64,000 bases of DNA from Roseibacillus sp. (GTDB lineage Bacteria > Verrucomicrobiota > Verrucomicrobiia > Verrucomicrobiales > Akkermansiaceae): positions 1 to 64,000 of the forward strand of contig JAQWTV010000085.1 in assembly GCA_029242545.1 (NCBI GenBank). Direction: 5' to 3'. The notes below the pieces were generated by a model that made no database searches, was not told where the DNA came from, and was given only the letters and a program-made list of their open reading frames with translations. Shown one piece after another: positions 43,643-52,699 of the stretch. The position numbers and the translations under genes are program-made. How positions within the stretch are numbered: the stretch's first letter is position 1; each line of letters starts with the position of its first letter.

Positions 43643-43658
43643 TTACTTGATCAAGTAA
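43643..43658. promoter_or_regulatory. Perfect 16-bp palindrome before cysJ, candidate Rrf2 operator
   Basis: TTACTTGATCAAGTAA is a perfect dyad centred 4-20 bp upstream of the cysJ ATG. It overlaps the expected transcription start and ribosome-binding area, as a repressor site would. The nearby Rrf2-family gene is the obvious candidate regulator. The assignment is inferred from position and symmetry; the half-site ACTTGA also occurs once on the minus strand in the cysH-cysK gap (39366-39371). Confidence 0.5.
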
Positions 43659-43663
43659 GTTAT

Positions 43664-43692
43664 GTTTATGAGTTTCGGATAATTCCCGCCAA
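43664..43692 (-). promoter_or_regulatory. Candidate cysJ promoter
   Basis: On the minus strand TTGGCG (43692-43687), a 17-nt spacer, then ATAAAC (43669-43664) resemble -35 and -10 boxes. Transcription would begin inside the 16-bp palindrome. The match to consensus is weak, and no other evidence supports it. Confidence 0.3.
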
Positions 43693-43844
43693 ATGCAATC
43701 TGAAAACTACAGAAAAATTAGGTCCAGCCCGCTTACAAAGGGGGTCTGATGGGACAATCCTTCCTTTATTCCACCCGCTGACCCCCACTCCTCCGCTGGA
43801 ACCAAGTGGTCAACTCCACGGGCTCTCTGAATTCAAGGACGGCT

Positions 43845-44252
43845 CTAAACCCAGTGCCAATTCAGCAAGACCTCGATTTCTGGATGGATGCTATGATGCA
43901 CCGGACAGCCTAGGGCCGCACTTTCAAGAGCCTTACGATCTGGATGACTCTCCTCCAACGGCATGTTAATGGCGATCTCCAGTCTAGAGATCCGCCGTGG
44001 GAGATCTTCGGACATGTGCTTACCTACGCTGAGCTTCATCCCTTCGAGCGAGATCTCCTTCCGCTGGGCCACAATACCCATCACCGTAGCCATGCACGAC
44101 CCCAGAGACGCAGCCACCAGGTCTGTCGGGGAGAAGGCTTCTCCCCGGCCATTGTTGTCGACTGGTGCATCCGTAGAGAAAATGTCACCCGAGGGACCAT
44201 GAGTGGCTGAACATCGAAGCTTTCCCTCGTAATCTATCTTGATCTCAATCAT
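43845..44252 (-). CDS. OsmC-family peroxiredoxin-like protein
   Basis: A 135-residue OsmC/Ohr-superfamily protein. The two redox cysteines are seen in LGSCMATVMG (about 52-61) and LGCPVHHS (about 112-119). The family reduces organic hydroperoxides, usually with lipoyl or thioredoxin-like donors; this is the YhfA-like branch, whose substrate is unclear. The start overlaps the kinase stop by 4 bp, so it is in the same transcript as the sigma factor and kinase. Confidence 0.93.
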   Translation of the reverse strand: MIEIKIDYEGKLRCSATHGPSGDIFSTDAPVDNNGRGEAFSPTDLVAASLGSCMATVMGIVAQRKEISLEGMKLSVGKHMSEDLPRRISRLEIAINMPLEESHPDRKALESAALGCPVHHSIHPEIEVLLNWHWV

Positions 44253-47011
44253 TGCTCTGTTGGTTCTTCGGTTACGCTTTCAGGTTCCTCCTCCTTTTCG
44301 ACGATTACCGGCACTTTGGCAAGAACGACCCGGAAACCATAAAGACCAGAAGTATCGACGCCGCCGCCACTCTGGGATGGTTTGCGAACTGGCTGTCTCA
44401 CAGAAGCTTTAAGGTGATTATCATCAAAGCTTTTCCAGCAAGCTCCTCGAGCAACGTCGTATTGTCCAAATGAGCTGTAGTCGCTCGCAACCCACTCCAG
44501 AACATTCCCTTCAAGGTCATACATCTTTTGTGTCCCTACCGACCTTCCGGCGTAGCTGGCCACTGGAGAGGTGAAAGCAGCACCGTCTTCGTATCCAACA
44601 AGGTGCTCATCAGCATCAAGAGAGCCCATATCGGCCAGACTAACGTCCGCAAAATTCCCGCCACTCACTGGCGGAGGCATCTGCGGACCCCAGAAAAACC
44701 CTTCGGCCTGCCCATGTTTATCCATAGGCCACTCTCCAATCTCACCTTCGAGCCCTACGAAAATACTCCACTCAGGATCGCTCGGAAGGCGATAATGGTG
44801 CCCTGCTCCAATTTCTCCCTCCTTGCGCTCTCGAAGAGTCAACCACAGGCAAAAGAGTTCGGCATCCCCTCTCGTCACATTTACGACCGGATGATCAGGC
44901 CCATATGCTCCCTCATCTGCAAAATCAGGCGGCAGCGGAGGGGTGAACGTCCCAGCCCATCGATTAATGAAGCGTGCATAATCCACCGCTGCACTTTTAT
45001 CCAGACGCCTGGGAAGTGGAATTTTCTCCGCCAGGCTCTCCACGAAGGCATCAAAGTCACTTTGGCGGGTTTCCCAGATGCTCGCGAGCAACTCTAGATT
45101 CTCGCGGACCGGAATAAACTGCATACCCAGGCTATTCTCCAGTGGTTCCCTCTGATAATCAAAAAGGTTCTCTCTCTGGAGTGCTACCAGAATCTCATCC
45201 GAGACCTCGTTCATCCGAAGAGCGATAGGCCGCTCGTAACGACGAAACCCAGGAAGCTCCACGATAAGCTTGAGCTCTCCCTGGCCCTTGGGATTCAGCT
45301 CTACCCGTACTCCTCGCTCCTCCGCATCATTTCCATCTAGTGGCGTCTGCCCCAAGGTTTGCGAGTAGACGTTTCCCTTGTGGGTTCTCTGCACATAGAC
45401 ATTCGCCCCAGCAGGTTTACTTGTGATCCTCAAGTAGGCATAGGCCGTGGTTCGGACAATCGCGTAGAAAGGATGCATCTTCCTTTTCTTCGGATCCTCC
45501 TCTTTGAGACCTCCAATAAAGTGCCGCTTATCCAACTGAAACTCAAACCACTGATCCTCCTCGAGATGTGTCTCCCTGCACTGAACCTCAAGCCATTTCA
45601 CATAGTCACGGGCCTCCCGCTCGTTGACGAGGACAACCTCCTTTTCAATTCCATTTTTAAAGAGAGTTTGGACTACTCCACTTTGCTTGTTCGTCGACTG
45701 CTGGAAATAATCCCATGACTCAGCCGTCACGTAATACTGACTGATGTGGTAGTCCTCCTCGGGCTGGTAGGTCGCTCCAAAAATGTCCACCCAGGGCTCG
45801 AGTTCCCGAGGGGGGTTGAACTCAATCAAGCTTGGCCCAATCACCGCTCCTCTCTCACTGACAGTTTGCGTGACGGTTTGCGGACGATATCCCTTTAGTT
45901 CGAGGGTAACTGTAACATTACTCCCCTCGGGGTAATCCCGGGGATCCAGAGGCGTGAGTCCAAGAATCTCACCATCCTCACTGAAAACGGCTGCACCCGG
46001 CGGATTACTCAGGATCGTTACGCTTCTCATCTGCAACGGAGGTGGCTCCAGCGAGCCCGAATCCGAGGCGGTCTCGAGTGGGGATAGGGCAATCATCTGA
46101 CCGAGAGCCACCATCACGGTAAGACCCCCGAGCACACCAGCCACTAACCCCGTTCGCGTCCTAAACGGTCGTGACCGCCCCTGCTCAAGCCTGTGAAGCT
46201 CATGTCTTAAATCCGCGGCTCTTCTGATTTTTCTTCGTGAGATCCTTGGTTCGCAGATATCACAGATGACGGAATTAAGCGCCCGCCACCTTTTAAGCTT
46301 CACTCCCTCGGGCAACCGGTCCGGCAGTTCGGGAAAATCCAGGCGATCCTTTCCCGTTGCCATCTCGTATAGGACTTTTCCGAGGCTATACACATCAGCC
46401 TGGGCCGACCCAGGGCCTTCCGGGGGAACAAATCCCTCGGTCCCAACAAAGGTCTGCTGTCCTCGGAGAGCCACCAACCCGACATCTGCCAGCTTCGCCT
46501 TTCCATCGACAAAGATCACATTGGACGGCTTCACGTCCCGGTGAGCGAGGCCCTTTTCGTGAAGGTGCTGCAATGCCTCTGCCAGAGTTCGACCACAGGC
46601 AATACAATCCTCCACCGCAATACCGTCCCCCCCGGCCTCTTTCATATCACTGCGGAGAGTTCGTGGCTCGTATTCTACCGAATTAATGTCACGCCCCGTG
46701 GTAACATCATCGCCCAACTCCATCACATAGTAATAGAAGGGCTCTTCTTCCACCTCTGCCCGTCCGACGTGCAGGATATGCACAAGTCCGGGATGGTCTC
46801 TTGAAATAGGTTCATATTTGAGGAGCCCCTCGAACTCCCTCTCAAATCCACGTTGATCTTCAAAGTTATTATGCCAGACAGCCTTCACTGCCCGGAGCGC
46901 ACCCGTTACTCCCCGGGCAAGCCAAACCTCACCGTAGGCACCGCCGCCAATTTTTCTCAGAACCTCATGATCCGGGATCGTGAGCTCTAGGCGAACATTA
47001 CTGCTTTGCAT
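44249..47011 (-). CDS. Ser/Thr protein kinase with PEGA and degenerate FGE-like domains
   Basis: A 920-residue membrane kinase. The kinase domain (about 13-290) has the Gly-rich loop IGGGAYGEV (21-29), Lys43 in AVK, and HRDVKPSN (157-164). The DFG motif is DVG (176-178): the metal Asp is kept but the Phe is changed. A transmembrane helix lies at about 307-329. Two PEGA-like domains follow ('TILSNPPGAAVFSEDGEILGLTPLDPRDYPEG', about 350-400; and a second at about 520-600). The C-terminal FGE/SUMF1-like domain (about 630-905) has 'LEGNVLEWVASD' and 'ARGACWKSF...ASVRQP...YGFRVVL', degenerate against GNVWEW and RGGSW. It overlaps the sigma gene by 14 bp. Confidence 0.9.
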   Translation of the reverse strand: MQSSNVRLELTIPDHEVLRKIGGGAYGEVWLARGVTGALRAVKAVWHNNFEDQRGFEREFEGLLKYEPISRDHPGLVHILHVGRAEVEEEPFYYYVMELGDDVTTGRDINSVEYEPRTLRSDMKEAGGDGIAVEDCIACGRTLAEALQHLHEKGLAHRDVKPSNVIFVDGKAKLADVGLVALRGQQTFVGTEGFVPPEGPGSAQADVYSLGKVLYEMATGKDRLDFPELPDRLPEGVKLKRWRALNSVICDICEPRISRRKIRRAADLRHELHRLEQGRSRPFRTRTGLVAGVLGGLTVMVALGQMIALSPLETASDSGSLEPPPLQMRSVTILSNPPGAAVFSEDGEILGLTPLDPRDYPEGSNVTVTLELKGYRPQTVTQTVSERGAVIGPSLIEFNPPRELEPWVDIFGATYQPEEDYHISQYYVTAESWDYFQQSTNKQSGVVQTLFKNGIEKEVVLVNEREARDYVKWLEVQCRETHLEEDQWFEFQLDKRHFIGGLKEEDPKKRKMHPFYAIVRTTAYAYLRITSKPAGANVYVQRTHKGNVYSQTLGQTPLDGNDAEERGVRVELNPKGQGELKLIVELPGFRRYERPIALRMNEVSDEILVALQRENLFDYQREPLENSLGMQFIPVRENLELLASIWETRQSDFDAFVESLAEKIPLPRRLDKSAAVDYARFINRWAGTFTPPLPPDFADEGAYGPDHPVVNVTRGDAELFCLWLTLRERKEGEIGAGHHYRLPSDPEWSIFVGLEGEIGEWPMDKHGQAEGFFWGPQMPPPVSGGNFADVSLADMGSLDADEHLVGYEDGAAFTSPVASYAGRSVGTQKMYDLEGNVLEWVASDYSSFGQYDVARGACWKSFDDNHLKASVRQPVRKPSQSGGGVDTSGLYGFRVVLAKVPVIVEKEEEPESVTEEPTEQ

Positions 47012-47681
47012 GCTTCTCGAGTTTCACCAGCTCTCGTTTTAAAACAGCGCCCACCCGGTGCTTTGCCAGGTAGACCTGAGCCATGCTCACCCCAAGATGG
47101 GCCTGAACTTTCTTGGCGTCCCACTCCCTGACTACGTAGTAATCAAAAATTTGATATTGCTTCGGCGATACCTGCCCCTTTACCCGCGCGAGAGCCGCAT
47201 CCGCGAGGTTTTTTTTCCACTCCACATTCCACATGCGTTCCAGCAAGCCCCCGCTTGGATCCTCAAAACGGTCAATTACTGCGGTTTTGCGCTCCTCGTT
47301 CCACTCATTCCCTGCCATCGCCGTATCTTTCTTGCGCCTCCGGAATTGATCATTAATCCGCCAGCGGGTCATATTCATCAGCCACGTCTTGAATGATCCC
47401 TGCTTCGGATCATACAGCTGCTTCCTGCTTTGCTTGGCAATCGATAGAATAGTCTCCTGAACGACGTCAAAGGCCTCATCGGAACGTAGTCCCGCCTTCA
47501 GGCCAACCGAATATATCAGGCGCCAGTAGGTCTGGTAGAATTCATCCCAAGTCCTTTGGTCCTCCCAGTTTTCAAGGCGCGCGATCAGACTTTTACGCGT
47601 GCGCTCGTAGGCCTGCTCGAAGCCTTTTTTTCGATCACCTTCTGCGGGATCGGATTGTTCGCTCTGAGAATCTTCGGGCAT
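46998..47681 (-). CDS. ECF-like sigma factor paired with the Ser/Thr kinase
   Basis: A 227-residue sigma factor. Region 2 (about 45-115) shows 'WDEFYQTYWRLIYSVGLKAGLRSDEAFDVVQETILSIAKQSR' and 'FKTWLMNMTRWRINDQFRRR'. Region 4 (about 170-220) shows 'KQYQIFDYYVVREWDAKKVQAHLGVSMAQVYLAKHRV', a helix-turn-helix. Pairing of such sigma factors with adjoining Ser/Thr kinases is known in Planctomycetes and Verrucomicrobia, where phosphorylation may control activity; no FecR or anti-sigma gene is present here. It heads a three-gene overlapping transcript and is divergent from the DUF3500 gene. Confidence 0.9.
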   Translation of the reverse strand: MPEDSQSEQSDPAEGDRKKGFEQAYERTRKSLIARLENWEDQRTWDEFYQTYWRLIYSVGLKAGLRSDEAFDVVQETILSIAKQSRKQLYDPKQGSFKTWLMNMTRWRINDQFRRRKKDTAMAGNEWNEERKTAVIDRFEDPSGGLLERMWNVEWKKNLADAALARVKGQVSPKQYQIFDYYVVREWDAKKVQAHLGVSMAQVYLAKHRVGAVLKRELVKLEKHAKQ

Positions 47682-47947
47682 TACGAGGCGTGGTCACTCA
47701 ACAATAAAACGCCCCCAACTCCTCTGACTACCATAGAATTATTGTTTGCTTCAGAATTTCCCTCCGAAGAAACGCCTACAAAACCAATATCCTCCTTGGA
47801 AAACATCTTAGATCTTCCTCAAAGTCTACCATTTCTGGGTATTTTACTTACCCGCCCCAACTCCGAGTAAAAACCCTCCTAACCTGCCCCACCGCGCGCT
47901 GAAAAGGTTTGCCTCCTCATCTCCCTTTCCCCCAAGGTCTCTTGGTC

Positions 47948-48967
47948 ATGTCCATGAGTTCCGATCCCATCTCCGGAGCCGCATCTCGCAGGAGTGCGCT
48001 CCCCAGCCGTCGTAGTTTTCTTGGCTCCTCCGCAGCCGTAACTGGAAGCCTTATTACCCCCGGACTTTTACCGCTGCTTGCAGACGAAGTTGCCAAGTCG
48101 ACCCACCAGCCCGAGACCATCGTTAAAACGCTTTACGATTCCCTGAGTCCCGAGCAGCGCAAGATGATTTGCTTTCCTTACGATCACGAACTCCGCCTGA
48201 AGATTGAAAACAACTGGCATATTACGAAGGCTAAGGTCGAAAGTTTCACAAAGGACCAGCAGGCCATGATCAAGGAGATCTTCATGGGCATTCACAGTGA
48301 TGAATATGCTGAAAAGGTCTTCGAGCAGGTTGAGTGGGATAGTGGAATCGACGGTTTTGAGGGAGGATCTTCAGTCGCCATCTTCGGGACACCCGGGAGC
48401 GGACAGTTTGAGTTTGTCCTGACTGGACGTCACTGCACTCGCCGATGTGATGGCGACTCTGTGAAGGGAGCCGCCTTTGGAGGACCGATTTTCTATGGTC
48501 ATGCCGCGAGGGGATTTAACGAGAGCGCCAAACACGAGGACAACACCTACTGGTATCAGGCGGTGAGAGCCAATGAGGTGTATCAAATGCTCGATGGCAA
48601 ACAGCGCGAGGCCGCTCTTTTAGGTAAGAGCCGTGGTGAAAGAGGGAAAAAGACTGTGGAGTTGTCGGGAAAAAAAACCGGCCTAGATGGAATCAGGGTA
48701 GGTGACCTTAAAGATGACCAGAGGGGACACGTCATGAAAGTTGTGGGAGATCTTCTAGCCCCCTTCCGCGAAGAAGACGCTCAGGAAGCCATTAAGCACA
48801 TCAAGTCGGGGGGGATCGAAAACCTTCATCTCTCCTTCTATCGGGATGAAAACCTCGGTGATGATGAAGTGTGGGATGTCTGGCAACTTGAGGGGCCAAA
48901 TATGGTGTCCTATTTCCGGGGCTTACCCCACGTTCATGCTTGGCTCCATATCCGCGAGCCATCCTGA
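47948..48967 (+). CDS. Tat-exported DUF3500 protein
   Basis: A 339-residue protein. A twin-arginine signal (SRRSFLGSSAAVTGSLITPG, about 19-38) is followed by the DUF3500 domain. That domain has 'YDSLSPEQRKMICFPYDHELR', 'FVLTGRHCTRRCDGDS', 'GGPIFYGHAARGF' and 'QLEGPNMVSYFRGLPHVHAWLHI'. The function of DUF3500 is unknown; it is common in Planctomycetes and Verrucomicrobia. Tat export suggests cytoplasmic folding or a bound cofactor. ATG 47948 is the preferred start; an ATG at 47954 is also possible. Confidence 0.88.
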   Translation: MSMSSDPISGAASRRSALPSRRSFLGSSAAVTGSLITPGLLPLLADEVAKSTHQPETIVKTLYDSLSPEQRKMICFPYDHELRLKIENNWHITKAKVESFTKDQQAMIKEIFMGIHSDEYAEKVFEQVEWDSGIDGFEGGSSVAIFGTPGSGQFEFVLTGRHCTRRCDGDSVKGAAFGGPIFYGHAARGFNESAKHEDNTYWYQAVRANEVYQMLDGKQREAALLGKSRGERGKKTVELSGKKTGLDGIRVGDLKDDQRGHVMKVVGDLLAPFREEDAQEAIKHIKSGGIENLHLSFYRDENLGDDEVWDVWQLEGPNMVSYFRGLPHVHAWLHIREPS

Positions 48968-48991
48968 GGTGAAAGCGTCGTCTCAAGTCGC

Positions 48992-49489
48992 CTACAGACC
49001 CGCACTCCGCCACTCCTTCCATCCACCTCGGTAGACCGATGTAGAGTAGCCCATCCGCGCTAACTTTCTCGCCGTAGTGAGACTGTCGGGACAATCCTCG
49101 TCAGCACAGTAGATGACAACTTTTCTGCCGGAGGTTAGGGCCTCATCGAGATCTTGACGAAACGATTTAAACCCCGCCTCGAAGTTTTTCAGCGACAGGC
49201 TCACTGCTCCTGGGATGTGGCCTAGCCGGAAAAAAAAAGCCGGGCGAACGTCTACCAATAAAACACTGTCCTCCTCCAGCAACTGGAAAAGATTCCCTAG
49301 CTTTACCCCACGGATGCGAACTACCTCCCGGTGATTTGCATCTCCAGGAGTAGTCGCCGAGGTAACGTCATCTCCTTTCACCATCGGAACCCGGGAAACC
49401 GGATCTTTCCCAGCTGGCCCCCCGGCACAGGAGGAAAAAAGCACAGCAAGGGCGACAGGAACTCCCCGGAATCCACTCCTAAGCCTCAT
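48992..49489 (-). CDS. Rhodanese-like lipoprotein
   Basis: A 165-residue protein with a lipoprotein signal (GVPVALAVLFSSCAGG, lipobox SSC). The rhodanese domain (about 65-165) has 'LLVDVRPAFFFRLGHIPGAVSLSLKNF' and an active-site loop starting at Cys in VIYCADEDCPDS, so a catalytic Cys is present. The end is the usual 'GYSTSVYRGGWKEWRSAG'. The family transfers sulfane sulfur; extracytoplasmic single-domain forms are poorly understood. ATG 49489 starts the signal; a GTG at 49525 only adds a non-signal-like extension. It shares neither strand nor transcript with the DUF3500 gene, and the two converge. Confidence 0.87.
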   Translation of the reverse strand: MRLRSGFRGVPVALAVLFSSCAGGPAGKDPVSRVPMVKGDDVTSATTPGDANHREVVRIRGVKLGNLFQLLEEDSVLLVDVRPAFFFRLGHIPGAVSLSLKNFEAGFKSFRQDLDEALTSGRKVVIYCADEDCPDSLTTARKLARMGYSTSVYRGGWKEWRSAGL

Positions 49490-49582
49490 TATCAAACTCT
49501 GGAGGTTGCTGCCGTATTTCCGCACTGGCTACCGGGGAAAACCTCTATCGAGGACCCGCGAGATCGATATATCCACCGACAG

Positions 49583-50866
49583 TTACTTGCCAAAGCAATA
49601 GAGGTTCCGGCGACCCCTGATGAAGAGGCGCTTACCGATCGCGATGGGAGAGGCATACAAATTGTCCTCCAGTCTATTTTCGGTAAGCCCGGTCAATCCC
49701 TTGCCCTCAACAGTTCCCGAAAAGACCACTCCATCAACACGTGCCATATACAATTTGTTACCCGCAAGCAGAGGCGATGCATAAAATTTCTGAGCTGCCT
49801 TCGGGAGTTGCTCCTCCCAGAGGGTCTTTCCATTGCGTGAGTCGAGACAGGAAACCAAGCCTCTTGGCTTTTCCGAGTCATTCAGCACGATGAAGGTTCC
49901 GCTTTCTTCATCAGCGACGGGTGATACCGAGTCGGCTCCAATGCCTTCCCGCTTCCACGCCCACGCGCCTTCCGTAACATCTCCTTTTCCTCCAACCCGG
50001 ATCCCTCCAGTCATTTTACCACGAGCGTATGAAACTGCCACAATCCCCTTCGCAGAGGCCGGGGAGGCGATCACCCGCCAGAACTTCGTTTTCTTCGGAT
50101 TGAATCCTCCACAGGTCCAGAGCAGTTTTCCATTAGAGGGATCATGCCCCGTAAGGTGATCTGCTCCCCAGGTCACCAAGGTTTCCTGCCCTTCTATTTC
50201 CATAACGAGAGGAGTCGTGTAGGAATCACCAGATTCCGCTCCAACATCGAAATTACGATCTACCTTCCAAGCAATCTTACCGGTAGTTTTTTGAAGTCCA
50301 ATCACATAGGACCCTCCCTCCGTCTGCATCACTGCGAGCACAAGAAAACCACCAGCAATCACGGGCGACGTTCCCTCATCCCACCAGAGGGTATCCTTCC
50401 CAAATTTATCCTGCAAATTGAGCTCCCAGACCTTCTTCCCCTTCATGGTCAGGGCCGCAACTCGCCCGGATTTGAAGTAGGCGAAAACGCCTCTTCCATC
50501 CGTCACAATAGAAGAATTAGCTCCAGTTCCCTTCTGCTTATTGTCTCCCTTTCCTGGAGTCTCACTTCCGAAACTAGTTTGCCACAACTCTTTTCCCTCC
50601 AGATCGTAAGCAACCACAGCATCATTACCCTCGATCCCGCAGGTCACCAGCAACTGGTCATTCGTAATGATCGGGGTTGAGTTTCCCGGTCCCGGAAGGT
50701 GGACCTTCCAAAGGAGGTTCTGCTCTTCAGAGAAGGATAGAACTGTTTCCGCCTCAGGCGCGACTCCGCTTCCATGGGTATCGCCCCGCCAACTCTTCCA
50801 CTCCCCGGCCTGCAAACAAATGCTGCCGGACATAATCATGACACCGATGAGGTTTCGATACTTCAT
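49583..50866 (-). CDS. Secreted PQQ-like beta-propeller protein (paralogue 1)
   Basis: A 427-residue protein. A signal peptide (MIMSGSICLQAG, about 9-21) leads a propeller of PQQ-like blades, starting WKSWRGDTHGSGVAPE. Blade strands are 'VVAYDLEGKELWQTSFG', 'VAALTMKGKKVWELNL', 'VIGLQKTTGKIAWKVDRN', 'LTGHDPSNGKLLWTCGG' and 'VSCLDSRNGKTLWEEQLP', with the W of each tryptophan-docking motif. Not an obvious dehydrogenase: no PQQ-liganding or calcium motif is visible. It is close to paralogue 2 (59126-60388). Confidence 0.9.
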   Translation of the reverse strand: MKYRNLIGVMIMSGSICLQAGEWKSWRGDTHGSGVAPEAETVLSFSEEQNLLWKVHLPGPGNSTPIITNDQLLVTCGIEGNDAVVAYDLEGKELWQTSFGSETPGKGDNKQKGTGANSSIVTDGRGVFAYFKSGRVAALTMKGKKVWELNLQDKFGKDTLWWDEGTSPVIAGGFLVLAVMQTEGGSYVIGLQKTTGKIAWKVDRNFDVGAESGDSYTTPLVMEIEGQETLVTWGADHLTGHDPSNGKLLWTCGGFNPKKTKFWRVIASPASAKGIVAVSYARGKMTGGIRVGGKGDVTEGAWAWKREGIGADSVSPVADEESGTFIVLNDSEKPRGLVSCLDSRNGKTLWEEQLPKAAQKFYASPLLAGNKLYMARVDGVVFSGTVEGKGLTGLTENRLEDNLYASPIAIGKRLFIRGRRNLYCFGK

Positions 50867-51088
50867 AAGTGGTTCCTAGATATGTCAGACTGAACGGCAC
50901 AGCCAGTAATAAAAGCCCCTCTAAAGGGATCTCAATCAGGAAGCCCAGCCATCAGAGCTCTGTGCACGGAACTATTACCCCCAGCCCACCTTTCCTCGCA
51001 TAAATGCCGTCCTCCCTGTATTTCGCAATTGGCTTGGCCGCTGTTCACCGCAGACTCACATATTCAGATCACCCAATCACCTGCCATC

Positions 51089-52633
51089 ATGTTCCGCGCT
51101 CTCCCCTTTCTTCTCTTCGCATGGACCCATACGCTTGCCGCTACTCCCAATATTCTCTTTATCCTCGCCGATGACCTGGGAGTCAGGGACCTTTCCATCG
51201 AGGGCAGCACATACCATGAGACTCCTCACATCGATCGCATCGCAAGGGAGGGCGCGCGCTTCACACATGGCTACGCTACCTGTCAGGTATGTTCTCCTTC
51301 CCGGGCCAGCATCATGACAGGAAAATACCCTGCCAGACACGGAATTACTGACTGGATTGGTGCCGCAACCGGAAAGAACTGGAATCGCAATAACAGAATC
51401 CTTCCCTCGGAGTATACCCTCCACCTCCCCCACGAGGACACTAGCCTAGCTGAAGCCCTGAAGGAGGGCGGTTACCGAACCTTCTTTGCGGGCAAGTGGC
51501 ATCTTGGTGGTGAAGGCTCCTTCCCCGACGACCACGGCTTTGACCTGAATATTGGCGGGCATCACAGGGGCAGCCCACCCGGAGGGTTCTTCTCCCCCTT
51601 CCGAAACCCCAAGATGAAAGACGGACCGAAGGGCCAATCACTGCCACTTCGACTCGCCAATGACACCGCCACCTTCATCAAAGGCAAGGCCGACAGCCCG
51701 TTTTTTGCCTTCCTCTCCTTTTACTCCGTCCATGGTCCGATCCAGACCACGCCAGATCTCTGGGAGAAATACCGGAAGAAGGCCGCAAAATCTCCCCACC
51801 AGGGCGACCGCTTTCTCATCGACCGCACCTTGCCGGTACGTCAGGTCCAGGACTGTCCCATCTACGCTGGCATGATGGAAACTATGGACGACGCGGTCGG
51901 CATCGTCCTCAAGGCCCTCGATGATGCGGGAGTTGCCGACAACACCATCGTGATCTTTACCTCTGATAACGGTGGAGTCTCCTCCGGTGATGCCTTCGCC
52001 ACCTGCAACCTCCCCTATCGCGGCGGCAAGGGACGCCAGTGGGAGGGTGGGATCCGCGAACCCTACTACATCAAGGCCCCGGGGGTCGCCCGCCCCGGTA
52101 CAACCTGCGAGACCCCCGTGACCGGGACGGATTTCTATCCCACCCTCCTCGAACTGGCAGGCCTTGACCCCATCCCCACCCAGCACGTCGACGGCGTAAG
52201 CCTTGTCCCCCTCCTCAAGGGCGAAAAAATCCCCTCGCGCGACCTCTTCTGGCACTACCCGCACTATGGCAACCAAGGCGGGGAACCAAGTGCAATCATC
52301 CGCCGCGGGGACTGGAAGCTCATTCATTATTACGAGGATGGCAGGAACGAATTCTACAACCTCGCCCGGGACACCGGGGAACAGAATGATCTCGCTGCCG
52401 GGGAAGAACCACGGGTCAGGGAACTCCATGCCGCCCTCAATGCCTGGCTCGGCACGACCGGTGCCCGCATCCCCAAGAAGGATGCCCGCTTCGATTCCGC
52501 ACGACGGAAGCAACAGGATGCCGCCATCAAATCCCAGCGTCTTCCCCGACTTGAAAAACAACACGCCAACTTCCTCGATCCAGCCTTCCGGCCCAATCCG
52601 ACCTGGTGGGGAAGCAAAGTCACCCGGGACTGA
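51089..52633 (+). CDS. Secreted sulfatase A
   Basis: A 514-residue exported arylsulfatase-type enzyme. Signal peptide at about 1-18 (MFRALPFLLFAWTHTLAA). The first metal site is ILADDLG (Asp28, Asp29). The formylglycine motif C-x-P-S-R is present as CSPSR (Cys68-Arg72), so it should be active after maturation. Other conserved parts are GKYPARHGITDW, FAGKWHLGGEG, 'VIFTSDNGG' and 'LVPLLKGEKIPSRDLFWHYPHY'. It probably removes sulfate from glycans. The start is ATG 51089, where the signal peptide begins. Tandem with sulfatase B, 66 bp downstream. Confidence 0.95.
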   Translation: MFRALPFLLFAWTHTLAATPNILFILADDLGVRDLSIEGSTYHETPHIDRIAREGARFTHGYATCQVCSPSRASIMTGKYPARHGITDWIGAATGKNWNRNNRILPSEYTLHLPHEDTSLAEALKEGGYRTFFAGKWHLGGEGSFPDDHGFDLNIGGHHRGSPPGGFFSPFRNPKMKDGPKGQSLPLRLANDTATFIKGKADSPFFAFLSFYSVHGPIQTTPDLWEKYRKKAAKSPHQGDRFLIDRTLPVRQVQDCPIYAGMMETMDDAVGIVLKALDDAGVADNTIVIFTSDNGGVSSGDAFATCNLPYRGGKGRQWEGGIREPYYIKAPGVARPGTTCETPVTGTDFYPTLLELAGLDPIPTQHVDGVSLVPLLKGEKIPSRDLFWHYPHYGNQGGEPSAIIRRGDWKLIHYYEDGRNEFYNLARDTGEQNDLAAGEEPRVRELHAALNAWLGTTGARIPKKDARFDSARRKQQDAAIKSQRLPRLEKQHANFLDPAFRPNPTWWGSKVTRD

Positions 52634-52699
52634 AGCCGGGCACGCCCGGAACCAAAGCTCCGCGCTTGCCCCCGACAGACAAATCACCATCTTGCCACC

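Noticed and set aside
47837-47853. GGGTA-(7 nt)-TACCC hairpin in the divergent sigma/DUF3500 interval
   Set aside because: Only 5 bp of stem and no other supporting feature; likely chance.
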